From: Bradyrhizobium liaoningense
Lineage (GTDB): Bacteria; Pseudomonadota; Alphaproteobacteria; Rhizobiales; Xanthobacteraceae
Direction: 5' to 3'
Assembly (NCBI RefSeq): GCF_018130785.1
Contig: NZ_JAFCJT010000005.1
Location: forward strand, 1 to 64,000
DNA length: 64,000 bases
A model generated the notes under the pieces. The model was not told the origin of the DNA. It was given only the letters and a program-made list of their open reading frames with translations, and ran no database searches. A program made the position numbers and the translations under genes. Position 1 is the stretch's first letter; every line of letters starts with the position of its first letter. Shown one piece after another: positions 1 to 8,708 of the stretch.

Positions 1-1184
1 GGTAGGGCTATCGCATATGGGCAAGGACGGAGAGGAGAAAGTCGTTATTCCACCTCGCCTGGAGCATTTTGTGGCTGGTGCGGGCCGGACCAGGCGTAGC
101 TTGCAGGGCATTGATGGCCAGCTTGCGAATGACGGCGAGATTTTCGGGGGCATGGTCTTTGCGACTGCGGCAGGCGTCCTCGTCGAACAGGACGTCGAGA
201 ACCCAGTGCAGGTTGTTCTCGATGCTCCAATGGGCACGTACGACCTCGAGCAGCTTCTTGGCTGACAGCAAGCGCGAGGCCAGAAAGTATCGAGCCGTGT
301 GCTTGGCCGTCTTGCCGCCATTGGCGCGCCAACTGTCAATACGGCCGACGGCAGCAATAGCGGGAAAGGCGTATTGCTTTGCCAGGTCTGGCGCTGGCGC
401 GACGATGGCCTGCCGACGCTCGATGCGGCCGTGAGCGGGCGTCTTTGGCTGAGCCGCTCGTGCTGGCTTGTGGGCGGTATCCAGCAGCGCCTTGGCGGCT
501 TTGAAGAGCCGGCCACGATTGCTCTTGATCGCCAATACGTAGTGGCCGTTCCGGTCGCGGATGGCCTGGGCGATGTCGGGACGGCAATGCAAGGCATCAG
601 CGGTGACAAGAGCGCCGTCCAGATCAAGCAGAGCGAGGACTTCGAGAACTCCGGCAACCTCGTTGCGATTGGGGGCTTTCCTCTGAGCCAACGCCATGCG
701 CGTGCCTGCTGCCCAGACATTGACCATATGCAGCGGCGTGGCCTGCCGGCCACGCGCGAAGGCTCCGCGCAACGCTTTGCCGTCGATGCTGACCACGCCC
801 CTGACGCCGAAGCTCTTGCTGAACTTGCGTAAAACCGCTTCCAACCCCTTGGGGTCCAGAGCACGGAAGACGTTGCTGAACGTATCGTGGCTGGGAATGC
901 CGTATCTGAGCTGCAAAAATTGTCGCAACAGCTCCTCTCGGCCTTTGCCGAAGAACTCGAACTCCGTACAGGTCTTGGCCCCGGCCAATGTTGCCGCCAA
1001 GGCGATGACGATGATCTCCAGCAGATCGTGTCGGACGTTGCTAGCGCGCGGATCCTTGAGCGGTCGAAGCAGGCGCTTGAGTTGGCGCATTCTGGTCTCC
1101 CTCGGGAAGTGGGAGACACCCAAAGAATCCAGTTCCAACCGCTTCGCAACGCCCATCCGCCGCCATATGCGATTCCCCTACCTG
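1..1184 (-). mobile_element. ISAs1-family insertion sequence, nearly complete
   Basis: The first 20 bases of the window match, in inverted orientation, bases 1163-1182 at 18 of 20 positions (core GGTAGGG, two mismatches, ATCGCATATGG). These are read as the terminal inverted repeats around the transposase gene at 8-1090. The right terminus is probably near 1182-1184, which would give an outer end beginning CAGG. The left terminus lies at, or one or two bases before, the window start, so any target duplication cannot be seen. The element abuts a palindromic intergenic repeat on its right side. Confidence 0.75.
8..1090 (-). CDS. ISAs1-family transposase
   Basis: DDE transposase of about 360 residues that would cut and join the ends of the surrounding insertion sequence. 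Visible family features are an N-terminal segment with DPRASNVRHDLLEI, the first acidic motif SIDGKALRGAF, a second motif TADALHCRPDIAQAI, and the C-terminal signature HWSIENNLHWVLDVLFDED that carries the catalytic Glu. The frame runs further upstream to 1156, but the Met at 1090 is preferred because GAGGGAG lies about 8 bases before it and family members usually begin close to the RQLxxxLxxLxDPR segment. The frame is intact and ends 7 bases from the window start, inside the terminal inverted repeat. The enzyme may therefore still be functional. Confidence 0.9.
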   Translation of the reverse strand: MRQLKRLLRPLKDPRASNVRHDLLEIIVIALAATLAGAKTCTEFEFFGKGREELLRQFLQLRYGIPSHDTFSNVFRALDPKGLEAVLRKFSKSFGVRGVVSIDGKALRGAFARGRQATPLHMVNVWAAGTRMALAQRKAPNRNEVAGVLEVLALLDLDGALVTADALHCRPDIAQAIRDRNGHYVLAIKSNRGRLFKAAKALLDTAHKPARAAQPKTPAHGRIERRQAIVAPAPDLAKQYAFPAIAAVGRIDSWRANGGKTAKHTARYFLASRLLSAKKLLEVVRAHWSIENNLHWVLDVLFDEDACRSRKDHAPENLAVIRKLAINALQATPGPARTSHKMLQARWNNDFLLSVLAHMR

Positions 1185-1327
1185 GAGGGGGAGGATCGGT
1201 TCGCATGTAGCGAAGCGAAATGCGAGCCGAGGTGGGTGAAGCCACGCGCACCGACGTCGCCGATAGTCTGTCACCCCACCCCGCTCGCGCGATGCGCGAT
1301 CCATCCTCCCCCTTCCAGGGGAGGGTA
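1183..1327. repeat. Palindromic intergenic repeat, family D, next to the IS end
   Basis: The sequence starting GAGGGGGAGGAT near 1185 is mirrored by ATCCTCCCCCTTCCAGG at about 1303-1319. Between them lie smaller palindromes, such as GCATGTAGCGAAGCGAAATGC. The right arm is longer than the left (CCTTCCAGGGGAGGG), and the left arm runs straight into the insertion-sequence end. That arrangement suggests the insertion sequence jumped into or beside the repeat. The element is non-coding and separates the transposase from the next gene. Confidence 0.6.
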
Positions 1328-1333
1328 AGCAAA

Positions 1334-1828
1334 TCACCGCGCATCCGGCCTTGAATTCGCCGGCAATGGCGGAGGCGGCTTGCGCGGGGGTGGCGGTTCG
1401 CGCCAGGCACCGGCGTTGCGGCCGGCGATCAGCCAGTAGACGACGCCGGCGACAATGCCGGCTCCGGTCATGATCTCGAGGTGACGCCGCACGATGCCCT
1501 CGAACTGCAGCGTGTCGGAGTGGAAAGGAATGAGGCCGAGATAGCAGGCGAGCCCGACGAGGCCGCCGCCGGCGGCATAGGCGAGTGCGCTGCGGATGTA
1601 GAGCGCTTCGGTGATCGCAACGATCACCGCCGCAGGGACCAGCGCGAAGCCCGAGACGAAGATGAAGCCGAAGCCGAGCAGGATGTCGATCGCGCCCTGG
1701 TCGACGGGACCGGCGCCCAGATCGGCGAATTCCGGAAACAGCAGCGCGACGACCACGATCATGCCGCCAATGAAGCAGGCAGCGAGGAAGCCGAAGAAGA
1801 TGACGATGAGGCGACCGATCAGGGACAT
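1334..1828 (-). CDS. Predicted four-helix inner-membrane protein, unknown function
   Basis: About 164 residues with four likely membrane segments: residues 4-26 (rich in F, I, L, V), 50-72, 80-100 and 117-136. A proline-rich cytoplasmic-type tail (PPPPRKPPPPLP) follows. No catalytic motif is recognised, so no function is assigned. The frame stays open to 1867, but that extension reads through a palindromic repeat; the Met at 1828, followed directly by a hydrophobic segment, is the likelier start. It lies downstream of rlmN on the same strand, separated by the repeat, so co-transcription is uncertain. Confidence 0.7.
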   Translation of the reverse strand: MSLIGRLIVIFFGFLAACFIGGMIVVVALLFPEFADLGAGPVDQGAIDILLGFGFIFVSGFALVPAAVIVAITEALYIRSALAYAAGGGLVGLACYLGLIPFHSDTLQFEGIVRRHLEIMTGAGIVAGVVYWLIAGRNAGAWREPPPPRKPPPPLPANSRPDAR

Positions 1829-1843
1829 GACGCCACTCTCACC

Positions 1844-1921
1844 GTCATTGCGAGCGCAGCGAAGCAATCCAGACTACCGCCGCTGAAAGATTCTGGATTG
1901 CTTCGCTTCGCTCGCAATGAC
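1844..1921. repeat. Palindromic intergenic repeat, family A (GTCATTGCGAG type)
   Basis: A long inverted repeat whose outer arms read GTCATTGCGAGCG and CGCTCGCAATGAC, with inner arms GAAGCAATCCAGA and TCTGGATTGCTTCG around a short variable centre. The same arms recur at 4943-5028 and 59025-59108. The left arm is nearly identical to the copy near 59 kb. Confidence 0.9.
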
Positions 1922-1949
1922 GAGGATGCGAGAGCATGGGCACGCATCG

Positions 1950-3152
1950 TCAATCCGTCATCGCCATGGCGCGCAGCGCCTGGCGCTCGCGGGCCGAAAG
2001 CTTTTCGGTCTCCGACTTGAGCTGGCCGCAGGCGGCGAGGATGTCGCGGCCGCGCGGGGTGCGTACCGGCGAGGAATAGCCGGCGTTGAAGATGTATTCC
2101 GAGAATTTCTCGATCTGATCCCAGTCCGAGCATTCATAGGCGGTGCCGGGCCAGGGATTGAACGGGATCAGGTTGATCTTGGCGTGAATGCCCTTGAGCA
2201 GCTTCACCAGCAACTTTGCATCGTCGAGCGAATCGTTGACGCCCTTGAGCATCACATATTCGAAGGTGATGCGGCGTGCGTTCGAGGCGCCCGGATAGTC
2301 GCGGCAGGCCTGCAGCAGCTCCTTGATCGGATATTTGCGGTTGAGCGGCACCAGCTCGTTGCGCAGCTCGTCGCGCACCGCGTGCAGCGAGATCGCGAGC
2401 ATGACTCCGATCTCCTCGCCGGCGCGCACGATGTTCGGCACCACGCCCGACGTCGACAGCGTGATGCGGCGGCGGGAGATGCCGATGCCTTCATTGTCGC
2501 CGACGATCAAAAGCGCATCGCGCACCGCGTCGAAATTGTAGAGCGGCTCGCCCATGCCCATCATCACGATGTTGGTGACACGGCGCGTGCCGTCCTCGCG
2601 ATCGGCCCAATCGTTCAGGCGATCGCGCGCGACCATCACCTGTCCGACGATCTCGCCGGCCGTGAGGTTGCGCACCAGCCGTTGCGTGCCGGTGTGACAG
2701 AACGAGCAGTTCAACGTGCAACCGACCTGCGAGGAGACGCAGAGCGTGCCGCGATCGGTCTCGGGGATGTAGACGCATTCGACTTCATGCGCCTTCTCGA
2801 CATTGTCGCCGCTCGGCAGGCGCAGCAGCCATTTGCGGGTGCCGTCGTTGGAAATCTGCTCGGCCACGACTTCGGGCCGGTTGACCGTAAAATGCTGCGC
2901 GAGCTCGGCGCGAATGCCCTTCGAGATCGAGGTCATGTCGTCGAAGCTCTGGGCGCCGCGGAAATAGAGCCAGTGCCACAGCTGCTGCACGCGCATCTTG
3001 CGCTGTGCAGGCGCGACGCCGATCTCGCCGAGGCGATCGGCAAGCTCGGTGCGCGACAGGCCGATCAGCGACGGCTTTGCCGGCGGCACATAGGTTTCGA
3101 GCGGAGTTTTCTCCACCAGGATTGCGTTGTGCGGCTCGGTCGTCGGTTGCAT
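1950..3152 (-). CDS. rlmN: Dual-specificity 23S rRNA (A2503-C2) / tRNA (A37-C2) methyltransferase RlmN
   Basis: Radical-SAM enzyme of 400 residues that methylates C2 of adenine 2503 in 23S rRNA and of adenine 37 in some tRNAs. The radical-SAM cysteine cluster is visible in [12 protein letters not shown] (CxxxCxxC). Other family marks are [14 protein letters not shown], the segment [17 protein letters not shown], and the C-terminal [10 protein letters not shown], whose Cys is the expected methyl-carrying residue. The N-terminal helical domain contains the typical [13 protein letters not shown]. Length is normal, with an extension of about 20 residues before the first conserved helix. The start is an ATG with only a weak ribosome site. 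Confidence 0.97.
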   Translation of the reverse strand: MQPTTEPHNAILVEKTPLETYVPPAKPSLIGLSRTELADRLGEIGVAPAQRKMRVQQLWHWLYFRGAQSFDDMTSISKGIRAELAQHFTVNRPEVVAEQISNDGTRKWLLRLPSGDNVEKAHEVECVYIPETDRGTLCVSSQVGCTLNCSFCHTGTQRLVRNLTAGEIVGQVMVARDRLNDWADREDGTRRVTNIVMMGMGEPLYNFDAVRDALLIVGDNEGIGISRRRITLSTSGVVPNIVRAGEEIGVMLAISLHAVRDELRNELVPLNRKYPIKELLQACRDYPGASNARRITFEYVMLKGVNDSLDDAKLLVKLLKGIHAKINLIPFNPWPGTAYECSDWDQIEKFSEYIFNAGYSSPVRTPRGRDILAACGQLKSETEKLSARERQALRAMAMTD

Positions 3153-3172
3153 TGAATGGACCTGATTACGTG

Positions 3173-3252
3173 GTCGTTCCGGGGCGGCGCGAAGCGTCGA
3201 ACCCGGAACCTCGAGATTCCGGCCTGGTCCTTCGGACCATCCCGGAATGACG
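3173..3252. repeat. Palindromic intergenic repeat, family B (GTCNTTCCGGGG type), diverged
   Basis: Outer arms read GTCGTTCCGGGGCG and CCCGGAATGAC, with inner palindromic parts such as CTCGAG and GGTCCTTCGGACC. It lies in the gap upstream of rlmN and downstream of the IalB-like gene. Related copies occur at 11126-11228 and 35074-35114. Confidence 0.7.
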
Positions 3253-3321
3253 GAAAAACTTGGAACCGGCCCTATATAGCAACCGGAATTGCCGATTGCG
3301 ACCGCGATACCTCTCGCAGGC

Positions 3322-3969
3322 TTAACGCCTGCAATCCTGGGAAATCCGGTCCAGCGCCTGGGCGAGGCCCTTCAACGAGAAGGTATCGGTTGTCTCCGTT
3401 CCCTTGGCCGAGACGCCTTTGACCACGAGATCGGCGGATTTGCGCATGGCCTCGACCATCCGCTCTTCCTCGGCCGCGTTCTTGATCCAGAGGCCGTCGC
3501 CCTGCGTGTACATCGCGAAAGCGGCGCCGCCGACCTCGACCGAGGATTCCGAGCCCGGCTTCAGCGCATAGCCGATCATGACCGAGACTTCGTTGTTCAC
3601 CTTTTCCGCCGGCCGGGTCGAGACGAAGGCATAGGCGGGATCGCGCGGGCGGTTCGGCGGGTTGGTCTTCGACGACGACGGCTTGGCCAGAGCAAAGCAG
3701 ACCTTCTTGCCGTTGGGGGTGGCCGAATAGGCGCCCCAGGTGCCGAACTGGCCGATCAGGGTCGGCTCCGCGCCGCCCGCAACCGCGGCGGCTGGAGCCA
3801 CCGGCTTGCTCTCGGGCTTTGCTGCTGTCTTTGCAGTCGTATTTGCCGCCGGTGCAGCCGCCTTTGGTGCGGCTTTGGGCGCCGGTTGCGCCGTCTGCGC
3901 CCGCGCGGAATCAGTGATTCCCACGGCCGTAACGCCAGTCATCAAGGATAAAATCAGCACCCGCCACAT
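3322..3969 (-). CDS. IalB-family (invasion associated locus B) exported protein
   Basis: A 215-residue protein with an N-terminal signal peptide (hydrophobic [13 protein letters not shown], cleavage probably after ARA). An Ala/Pro/Lys-rich linker to about residue 65 follows, then the IalB-type domain: [20 protein letters not shown], then YAFVSTRP, then [11 protein letters not shown] and a C-terminal Cys in ISQDCR. IalB proteins of Bartonella are periplasmic or surface proteins linked to erythrocyte entry. In free-living relatives the role is not established, and no virulence role is claimed here. Two cysteines (VCF and DCR) could form a disulfide in the periplasm. It is a single gene on the minus strand. 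Confidence 0.8.
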   Translation of the reverse strand: MWRVLILSLMTGVTAVGITDSARAQTAQPAPKAAPKAAAPAANTTAKTAAKPESKPVAPAAAVAGGAEPTLIGQFGTWGAYSATPNGKKVCFALAKPSSSKTNPPNRPRDPAYAFVSTRPAEKVNNEVSVMIGYALKPGSESSVEVGGAAFAMYTQGDGLWIKNAAEEERMVEAMRKSADLVVKGVSAKGTETTDTFSLKGLAQALDRISQDCRR

Positions 3970-4074
3970 GCTGGAGTGGTTCCCTCAATATTGTGACTGG
4001 AAGATGGCCCGGCCGCGCTTTGTCCCCCGGCAGGGATAGCCGGGAAAGTCCAATTTGGGAAGGCAGTTAGCGGG

Positions 4075-4914
4075 TCAACCTTTGGATCGCGCAGCCCGCT
4101 GCTCGGCCCATTGCGCATCGGTCCAGCGCAGCAAATCCTCGGCGCCGGAGCTGCGCAAATGCGCGCCACCGTCGATCACAACCATCTCGCCATTGATGTA
4201 GCCGGCACGGTCCGAGACCAGGAAGCTGGCGAGGTCGGCGAGCTCGCTGTGCTCGCCGGTACGCCCCATCGGGTTGCGCGCGGTCCAGCCTTCGTCGCGG
4301 CCCTCGGGGCGGAGCTGCCCGGATGCGCCGGCGGTCGGGAACGGGCCCGGCGCGATCGCGACGGTGCGGATCCCCTTCGGACCCCATTCCACCGCAAGGC
4401 TCCTAGTCATCGCCAGCACCGCCGATTTCGCCATCGCCGACGGAACGGTGAAGGCACGGCCGGTGATGGTCGAGGTCGAGAGGATCGAGAGCACGACACC
4501 GCCATGCTTGCCGTCGATCCAGCGCTTGCCGGCGGCGAGCGTGCAATACATCGCGCCATGCAGCGTCGGCGCGAGGATCGCATCGGCCGCTCGGAACGAC
4601 AGATGCTCGCTCTGCGCGATGAAGGTCGCGGCAGCGTTGTTGACAAGGATGTCGAGCGGCGCCTCGCGCCAGATCGCATCCATCATGCCGTCGACGGCAG
4701 CGCCGTCGCGAACATCGCAAGCCATCGTCGTGACCTTGCCGCCAGTCTGCGCGCGCATCTCGCTCGCCGTTGCTTCCAGCCGGTCGAGCTTGCGACCGCA
4801 GATCACGAGCTCGGCGCCGAGCGCGAGGAAGCGGCGCCCCATCGCGGCGCCGAGACCCGAGCCGCCGCCAGTGACGAGGATGCGCTTGCCCTTGAGCAGA
4901 CCTGTTTCAAACAT
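4075..4914 (-). CDS. SDR oxidoreductase resembling 2,4-dienoyl-CoA reductase
   Basis: A short-chain dehydrogenase of 279 residues with the cofactor motif VTGGGSGLGAAMG near residue 15 and NNAA near residue 95. The catalytic region reads FTVPSAMAKSAV, and the segment IAPGPFPTAGASGQL follows. This matches the 2,4-dienoyl-CoA reductase branch, where the usual YxxxK Tyr is replaced by Ser (PSASAK in mammalian enzymes). It would reduce unsaturated acyl-CoA with NADPH in fatty acid breakdown. The Tyr that serves in the mammalian enzyme 11 residues before that Ser also appears to be Ser here, so the active site needs checking. The start at 4914 is supported by AGAGGA about 8 bases upstream; the frame extends to 4947 without such a signal. 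Confidence 0.85.
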   Translation of the reverse strand: MFETGLLKGKRILVTGGGSGLGAAMGRRFLALGAELVICGRKLDRLEATASEMRAQTGGKVTTMACDVRDGAAVDGMMDAIWREAPLDILVNNAAATFIAQSEHLSFRAADAILAPTLHGAMYCTLAAGKRWIDGKHGGVVLSILSTSTITGRAFTVPSAMAKSAVLAMTRSLAVEWGPKGIRTVAIAPGPFPTAGASGQLRPEGRDEGWTARNPMGRTGEHSELADLASFLVSDRAGYINGEMVVIDGGAHLRSSGAEDLLRWTDAQWAEQRAARSKG

Positions 4915-4942
4915 CGTTTGAATCCTCTTTCCCACGTAAGCC

Positions 4943-5028
4943 GTCATTGCGAGGAACGAAGCGACGAAGCAATCCAGACTATTTCCGCGGGACGGACTCT
5001 GGATTGCTTCGCTTCGTTCGCAATGACG
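4943..5028. repeat. Palindromic intergenic repeat, family A
   Basis: Outer arms GTCATTGCGAGGAACGAAGC and CTTCGTTCGCAATGAC, inner arms GAAGCAATCCAGACT and CTCTGGATTGCTTC. Same family as 1844-1921 and 59025-59108. It fills the divergent gap between the SDR gene and the quinone reductase gene, so promoters for both must lie around it. Confidence 0.9.
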
Positions 5029-5151
5029 AGGATAAGCCGGCGCGTTGCCTCAGACAAAGAATCTGGATTGTCGCCCGTGCCTAAATCCGGCAAAACCCAC
5101 TCAACTATAATTCCGCCTCGAAACGCCCAGTATTCTCAAGAAGGTGCCGCC

Positions 5152-6126
5152 ATGAAAGCCATCCTCTGCTCGCAATATTGCCAGCCCGACGATCTCGTGC
5201 TTGCCGACGTACCGGATCCGGTGGCAGGTCCCGGTGAAGCGGTGATCGCGATCAAGGCGGCGGCGCTGAACTTCTTCGACATCCTGATGATCCAGGGCAA
5301 GTACCAGATCAAGCCGCCGTTCCCGTTCTCGCCCGCAGCCGAAGTTGCCGGCGTGATCGAGAGCATCGGTCCCGGCGTGACCGATCTGAAGGTCGGCGAT
5401 CGCGTCGTTGCGTCCTGCGGCCACAACGGTGCGCGCGAAAAGATCGCGCTGCCGGCGGCATCGATCGTGAAAATTCCTGACAATCTCGACTATGATCGCG
5501 CGGCCGGCATCATCATCATCTACGGCACCGCGCTGCATGCGCTGGAAGACCGCGCGAGCCCGAAGCCGGGCGAGACGCTCGCGGTGCTGGGCGCAGCCGG
5601 CGGCACCGGCTTGGCTGCCTGCGAGCTCGGCAAGCTGATGGGCCTGAAGGTGATCGCCTGCGCCTCGTCGGACGAGAAGCTCGAATTCGCGAAGGCGCAT
5701 GGCGCCGAGCTGACGCTGAACTACGGCAAGGAAGATCTGAAGGAAGGCCTGCGAAAGCTCACGGGCGGCAAGGGCGTGGACATCATCTTCGATCCGGTTG
5801 GTGGTGCGTATGCCGAGCAGGCGCTGCGCTCGATCGCCTGGGAAGGCCGCTTCCTCGTCATCGGCTTTGCCGCCGGCGACATTCCGAAGATGCCGCTGAA
5901 CCTCGCGCTGCTGAAAGGCTGCGACATCCGCGGCGTATTCTGGGGCGCATGGACCCGGCTCAACCCGGCCAAGAATCGCGCCAATCTCGAGAAGCTCGTG
6001 AAGTGGACCGCGGAAGGAAAGATTTCCTCCCATGTCGACCGCACCTTCCCGCTGGCACAAACCGCCGACGCACTGAAGGTCCTGGCGGGACGCCAGGCCA
6101 TGGGCAAGGTGATCCTGCATCCGTGA
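5152..6126 (+). CDS. NADPH:quinone oxidoreductase family protein (MDR superfamily)
   Basis: A zinc-independent medium-chain dehydrogenase of 324 residues. The N-terminal GroES-like half includes ALNFFDILMIQGKYQ and FPFSPAAEVAGVI. The Rossmann half has VLGAAGGTGLAACELGKLMG, and FDPVGG and GRFLVIGFAAGDIP follow. It would transfer a hydride from NADPH to quinones or to enoyl/enone substrates. The substrate cannot be read from sequence. The ATG at 5152 is preferred although the frame is open far upstream, because AAGAAGGTG sits about 7 bases before it and the protein then has the normal family N-terminus (MKAILCSQY). The gene is divergent from the SDR gene, and both may act on lipid-derived substrates. 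Confidence 0.9.
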   Translation: MKAILCSQYCQPDDLVLADVPDPVAGPGEAVIAIKAAALNFFDILMIQGKYQIKPPFPFSPAAEVAGVIESIGPGVTDLKVGDRVVASCGHNGAREKIALPAASIVKIPDNLDYDRAAGIIIIYGTALHALEDRASPKPGETLAVLGAAGGTGLAACELGKLMGLKVIACASSDEKLEFAKAHGAELTLNYGKEDLKEGLRKLTGGKGVDIIFDPVGGAYAEQALRSIAWEGRFLVIGFAAGDIPKMPLNLALLKGCDIRGVFWGAWTRLNPAKNRANLEKLVKWTAEGKISSHVDRTFPLAQTADALKVLAGRQAMGKVILHP

Positions 6127-6518
6127 CGATGTCGGCGACGGCGTCGCCTGCTACGCACTCGCCACACATGCAACTGTCATCGCCCGCCTTGTGCGCAATT
6201 GCGTACTGAGGCGGGCGGTCCAGATTTCAGAGACGCCGGAGATTTCAGCAGAGACGCCGCGGCCCACTGGATGCCCCGGGGTTAAAGCCAGCGGAGTCTA
6301 GGAAAACCTTCCTCAATCATCACCACCAAAATCGTGGTGCATTCCCCCGCTCCGCCTCAATCAAACCCAAATATTTCCTGATTCGCGCAAACCGTTGTCG
6401 TTTTTTGGGCTGATTCCAGCGGCGTTTTACCGGTTCCATTTGCGGGGCACTTTGGACAAAAGCAAGAAGACTTAAGCCGAATTGCCCCTGCGTTGCGTTA
6501 GTAATGGGGAGCATGACC
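6127..6518. other. Non-coding gap of about 390 bases with a decayed palindromic repeat
   Basis: Bases 6174-6290 look like a decayed family C repeat (GTCATCGCCCGCCTTG at one end, CACTGGATGCCCCGGGG near the other). From 6300 to 6500 the DNA is AT-richer and holds a small inverted repeat, CACCAC at 6321-6326 and GTGGTG at 6334-6339. A promoter for the downstream gene pair presumably lies here, but no clear -35/-10 pair could be chosen. No coding frame in the gap looks real. Confidence 0.5.
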
Positions 6519-7364
6519 ATGGAGACGACGGCGCATCGCCCGTCGAAGGAGTCGAAGGCGTTCGACTCCGATCGAGCCACATCATCACATCCGCCGACCG
6601 CGTCCTTTATCCGTGCGCGCGCCACGCGGGCCGACCTTTCGCAGGACGATCCAATCCCACTCTTCCTGTCCGATCCGCTCGGCGCGCCGGACCCACGCGA
6701 ATATGCACCAGTGGAGTTGCGCTCCAGAATTGTCCCGCGTGTTCTCGCGGCCGTTCTGGCGGCATCCACCTTGGCAGTTCTGGTCACATTGTTTCAGTCC
6801 GACTTTCGCGGCCTCCTCGTCGCCAATGCCGGTAGCTGGGTGGGCATCGCGACGGACCAGGCCATGGCGTCGGCCAGCGCGTCGGCCGTACCGCAGACCC
6901 CGCTCAAGGATTCGGCCCGCGTGACTGACCCGAGGCTGGCGAGCGCCGACACGCGGGATCTCCCTGCACCGTCAACGCCGAGCCGCGAAGCGATCGCGAC
7001 CGCCTATCAGACGGCGCTGCAAGCCCAGGCGCCCGCGCCTGCGCCCGTCGCGGCGCCGCCTGCACCGCCTCCGCCCGCCAAGACGCTCGACGCCGACACG
7101 CTGGCCGGGCTGATGACGCGCGCGAAGAACCTGTTGAAGGTCGGCGATATCGTTGCAGCCCGCCTGCTGCTCGAACGCGCGGCGAATGCACAGGATGCAA
7201 CGGCCGCGTTTCTGCTGGCGCAGACCCATGACCCGGCCGTGCTGGGCACCAGCGACGCGCGGAGCATCGCCGGCGACGCGACCGTCGCGCGCGACTGGTA
7301 CCAGAAGGCCGCGGCACTCGGATCGGCGGAGGCGCGGCAGCGCCTCGCCCAGCTTCGGAACTAA
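6519..7364 (+). CDS. Single-pass membrane protein with Sel1/TPR-like C-terminus, unknown function
   Basis: About 281 residues. The N-terminal 65 residues are hydrophilic and contain FLSDPLGAPDPREYAPVELR. A membrane segment follows (VLAAVLAASTLAVLVTLF), then an Ala/Pro-rich linker (APAPAPVAAPPAPPPP) and a helical C-terminus that ends with ARDWYQKAAALGSAEARQRL, typical of Sel1/TPR repeats. It could be a scaffold spanning the membrane. The ATG at 6519 is chosen because GGGGA ends about 8 bases before it; in-frame ATGs at 6504 and 6513 have poorer spacing. Only 20 bases separate it from the TAXI gene downstream, so the two are probably one operon. Confidence 0.75.
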   Translation: METTAHRPSKESKAFDSDRATSSHPPTASFIRARATRADLSQDDPIPLFLSDPLGAPDPREYAPVELRSRIVPRVLAAVLAASTLAVLVTLFQSDFRGLLVANAGSWVGIATDQAMASASASAVPQTPLKDSARVTDPRLASADTRDLPAPSTPSREAIATAYQTALQAQAPAPAPVAAPPAPPPPAKTLDADTLAGLMTRAKNLLKVGDIVAARLLLERAANAQDATAAFLLAQTHDPAVLGTSDARSIAGDATVARDWYQKAAALGSAEARQRLAQLRN

Positions 7365-7384
7365 AGCTTTTTTTAGAGGACATC

Positions 7385-8539
7385 ATGCGTAACGCTTTGA
7401 GCATGGCGGTTGCCGCCATCATGACGATCTGTGCCTTCGCGGCACGCGCCGAGCAGACCGAATACGATCCGGCCAAGGTCTCGGACGGTCTGAAGGCCAT
7501 CTTCCAGTTCGGCTCGACCTCGACCAAGCAGGCGCTGAACGCCAACACGGTCACGCTGATCACCGGCACGATCGGCGGCACCTATGTTCAGTTCGGCGCC
7601 GACCTCGCCTCCGTGCTCGATGACGGCAACAAGATCCGCGTGCTGCCGATCGTCGGCCGCGGCTCGGTGCAGAGCGTCGCCGACATCCTGTTCCTGCAAG
7701 GAGTCGATCTCGGCATCGTGCGGGCGGATACGCTCGACTATCTCGAACGCAAGGGCTTTGCCAAGGACATCAAGAAGCAGTTCACCTATGTGAGCAAGCT
7801 CTATAACGAGGAGATGCAGGTGATCGCGCCGAAATCGGTCGCGACGCTCAAAGACCTCGAAGGCAAGACCGTCAGCGTGGACCTGCCGAACGGCGGTACC
7901 TTCGTCACCGCGCTCACCGTGTTCGAACGGCTCGGGATCAAGGCGAAATTCGTCTATGTCGAGCAGCGCATCGCGATGGAGAAGCTGAAGGCCGGAGAGA
8001 TCGACGCCGTCATCGTGGTCGGAGGCAAGCCTTACAAATCGGTCTCGAACTTCGTCAATGACGGACGCTTCCATCTTGCGGGGGTCGACTATGCAAAGCC
8101 GCTCCAGAGCGACTATCTGCCGGCGACGCTGACGCCTAAGGACTATCCGAACCTGATCAAGGAGGGCGAGAGCGTGGACACGATCGCGGTGCCCGCGGTG
8201 CTTGCCGCCTATAATTGGGCCCCGAACACCGAGCGCTATCGCAAGCTCGCGCTGTTCGTGGACGCGTTCTTCACGAAATTCCCCGCGCTCCAGAACCCGC
8301 CCTTCCATCCCAAGTGGAAGGAGGTCTCGCTTGCGGCCCCCCTGTCCGGCTGGAGCAGATTGCCGGTGGCGCAGCAATGGCTCGACAAGCACGGCATCGA
8401 GCCGGTGACGCGCCAGCGCTTCGAGGCGTTCCTGAAGGAGAATCCTGCGGCCGCAAAAGTGTCCGACGCAGACAGGGAGACGCTGTTCAGGCAATTCCAG
8501 GCGTGGGACGCGGACAAGGCGCGGGCGGAGAAGAAGTAG
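7385..8539 (+). CDS. TAXI-family TRAP transporter solute-binding protein (periplasmic)
   Basis: A 384-residue exported binding protein with signal peptide (MRNALSMAVAAIMTICAFAA, cleavage after ARA). Family marks are LITGTIGGTYVQFGADLAS, VGRGSVQSVADI and GVDLGIVRADTLDYLE. TAXI proteins usually deliver organic acids or other small solutes to a fused TRAP permease (DctQM-like). No permease gene lies within the window, so the partner is either remote or absent. AGAGGA sits 6-8 bases before the ATG. It follows the membrane protein gene at 6519 with a 20-base gap, which suggests joint function. The ligand is unknown. Confidence 0.88.
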   Translation: MRNALSMAVAAIMTICAFAARAEQTEYDPAKVSDGLKAIFQFGSTSTKQALNANTVTLITGTIGGTYVQFGADLASVLDDGNKIRVLPIVGRGSVQSVADILFLQGVDLGIVRADTLDYLERKGFAKDIKKQFTYVSKLYNEEMQVIAPKSVATLKDLEGKTVSVDLPNGGTFVTALTVFERLGIKAKFVYVEQRIAMEKLKAGEIDAVIVVGGKPYKSVSNFVNDGRFHLAGVDYAKPLQSDYLPATLTPKDYPNLIKEGESVDTIAVPAVLAAYNWAPNTERYRKLALFVDAFFTKFPALQNPPFHPKWKEVSLAAPLSGWSRLPVAQQWLDKHGIEPVTRQRFEAFLKENPAAAKVSDADRETLFRQFQAWDADKARAEKK

Positions 8540-8587
8540 CGGCCGTCGTTGCGACCGATGGTGTCGCCTGCGCTAGCCACACTCACT

Positions 8588-8690
8588 GTCATCGCCCGGC
8601 TTGAACCGGGCGATCCAGTACTCCGTGACGCCAGCGATTGAATCGAGAAGCCGCCGCGTACGGGATGCCCCGCCTTCGCGGGGCATGACA
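8588..8690. repeat. Palindromic intergenic repeat, family C (GTCATNGCCCGG type)
   Basis: The left arm contains the short hairpin ATCGCCCGGCTTGAACCGGG followed by CGATCCAGTA. The right arm reads CGGGATGCCCCGCCTTCGCG then GGGCATGAC. The outer ends GTCAT and ATGAC are mirrored. It lies between the convergent TAXI and DUF1232 genes and may act in transcript termination or stability. A close relative is at 16318-16439. Confidence 0.85.
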
Positions 8691-8708
8691 GCGAACAAGC
8701 GGCCCGCG

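Noticed and set aside
3322..3969. IalB-like protein as evidence of a pathogen
   Set aside because: IalB homologues are widespread in free-living alphaproteobacteria; nothing else in the window supports virulence.
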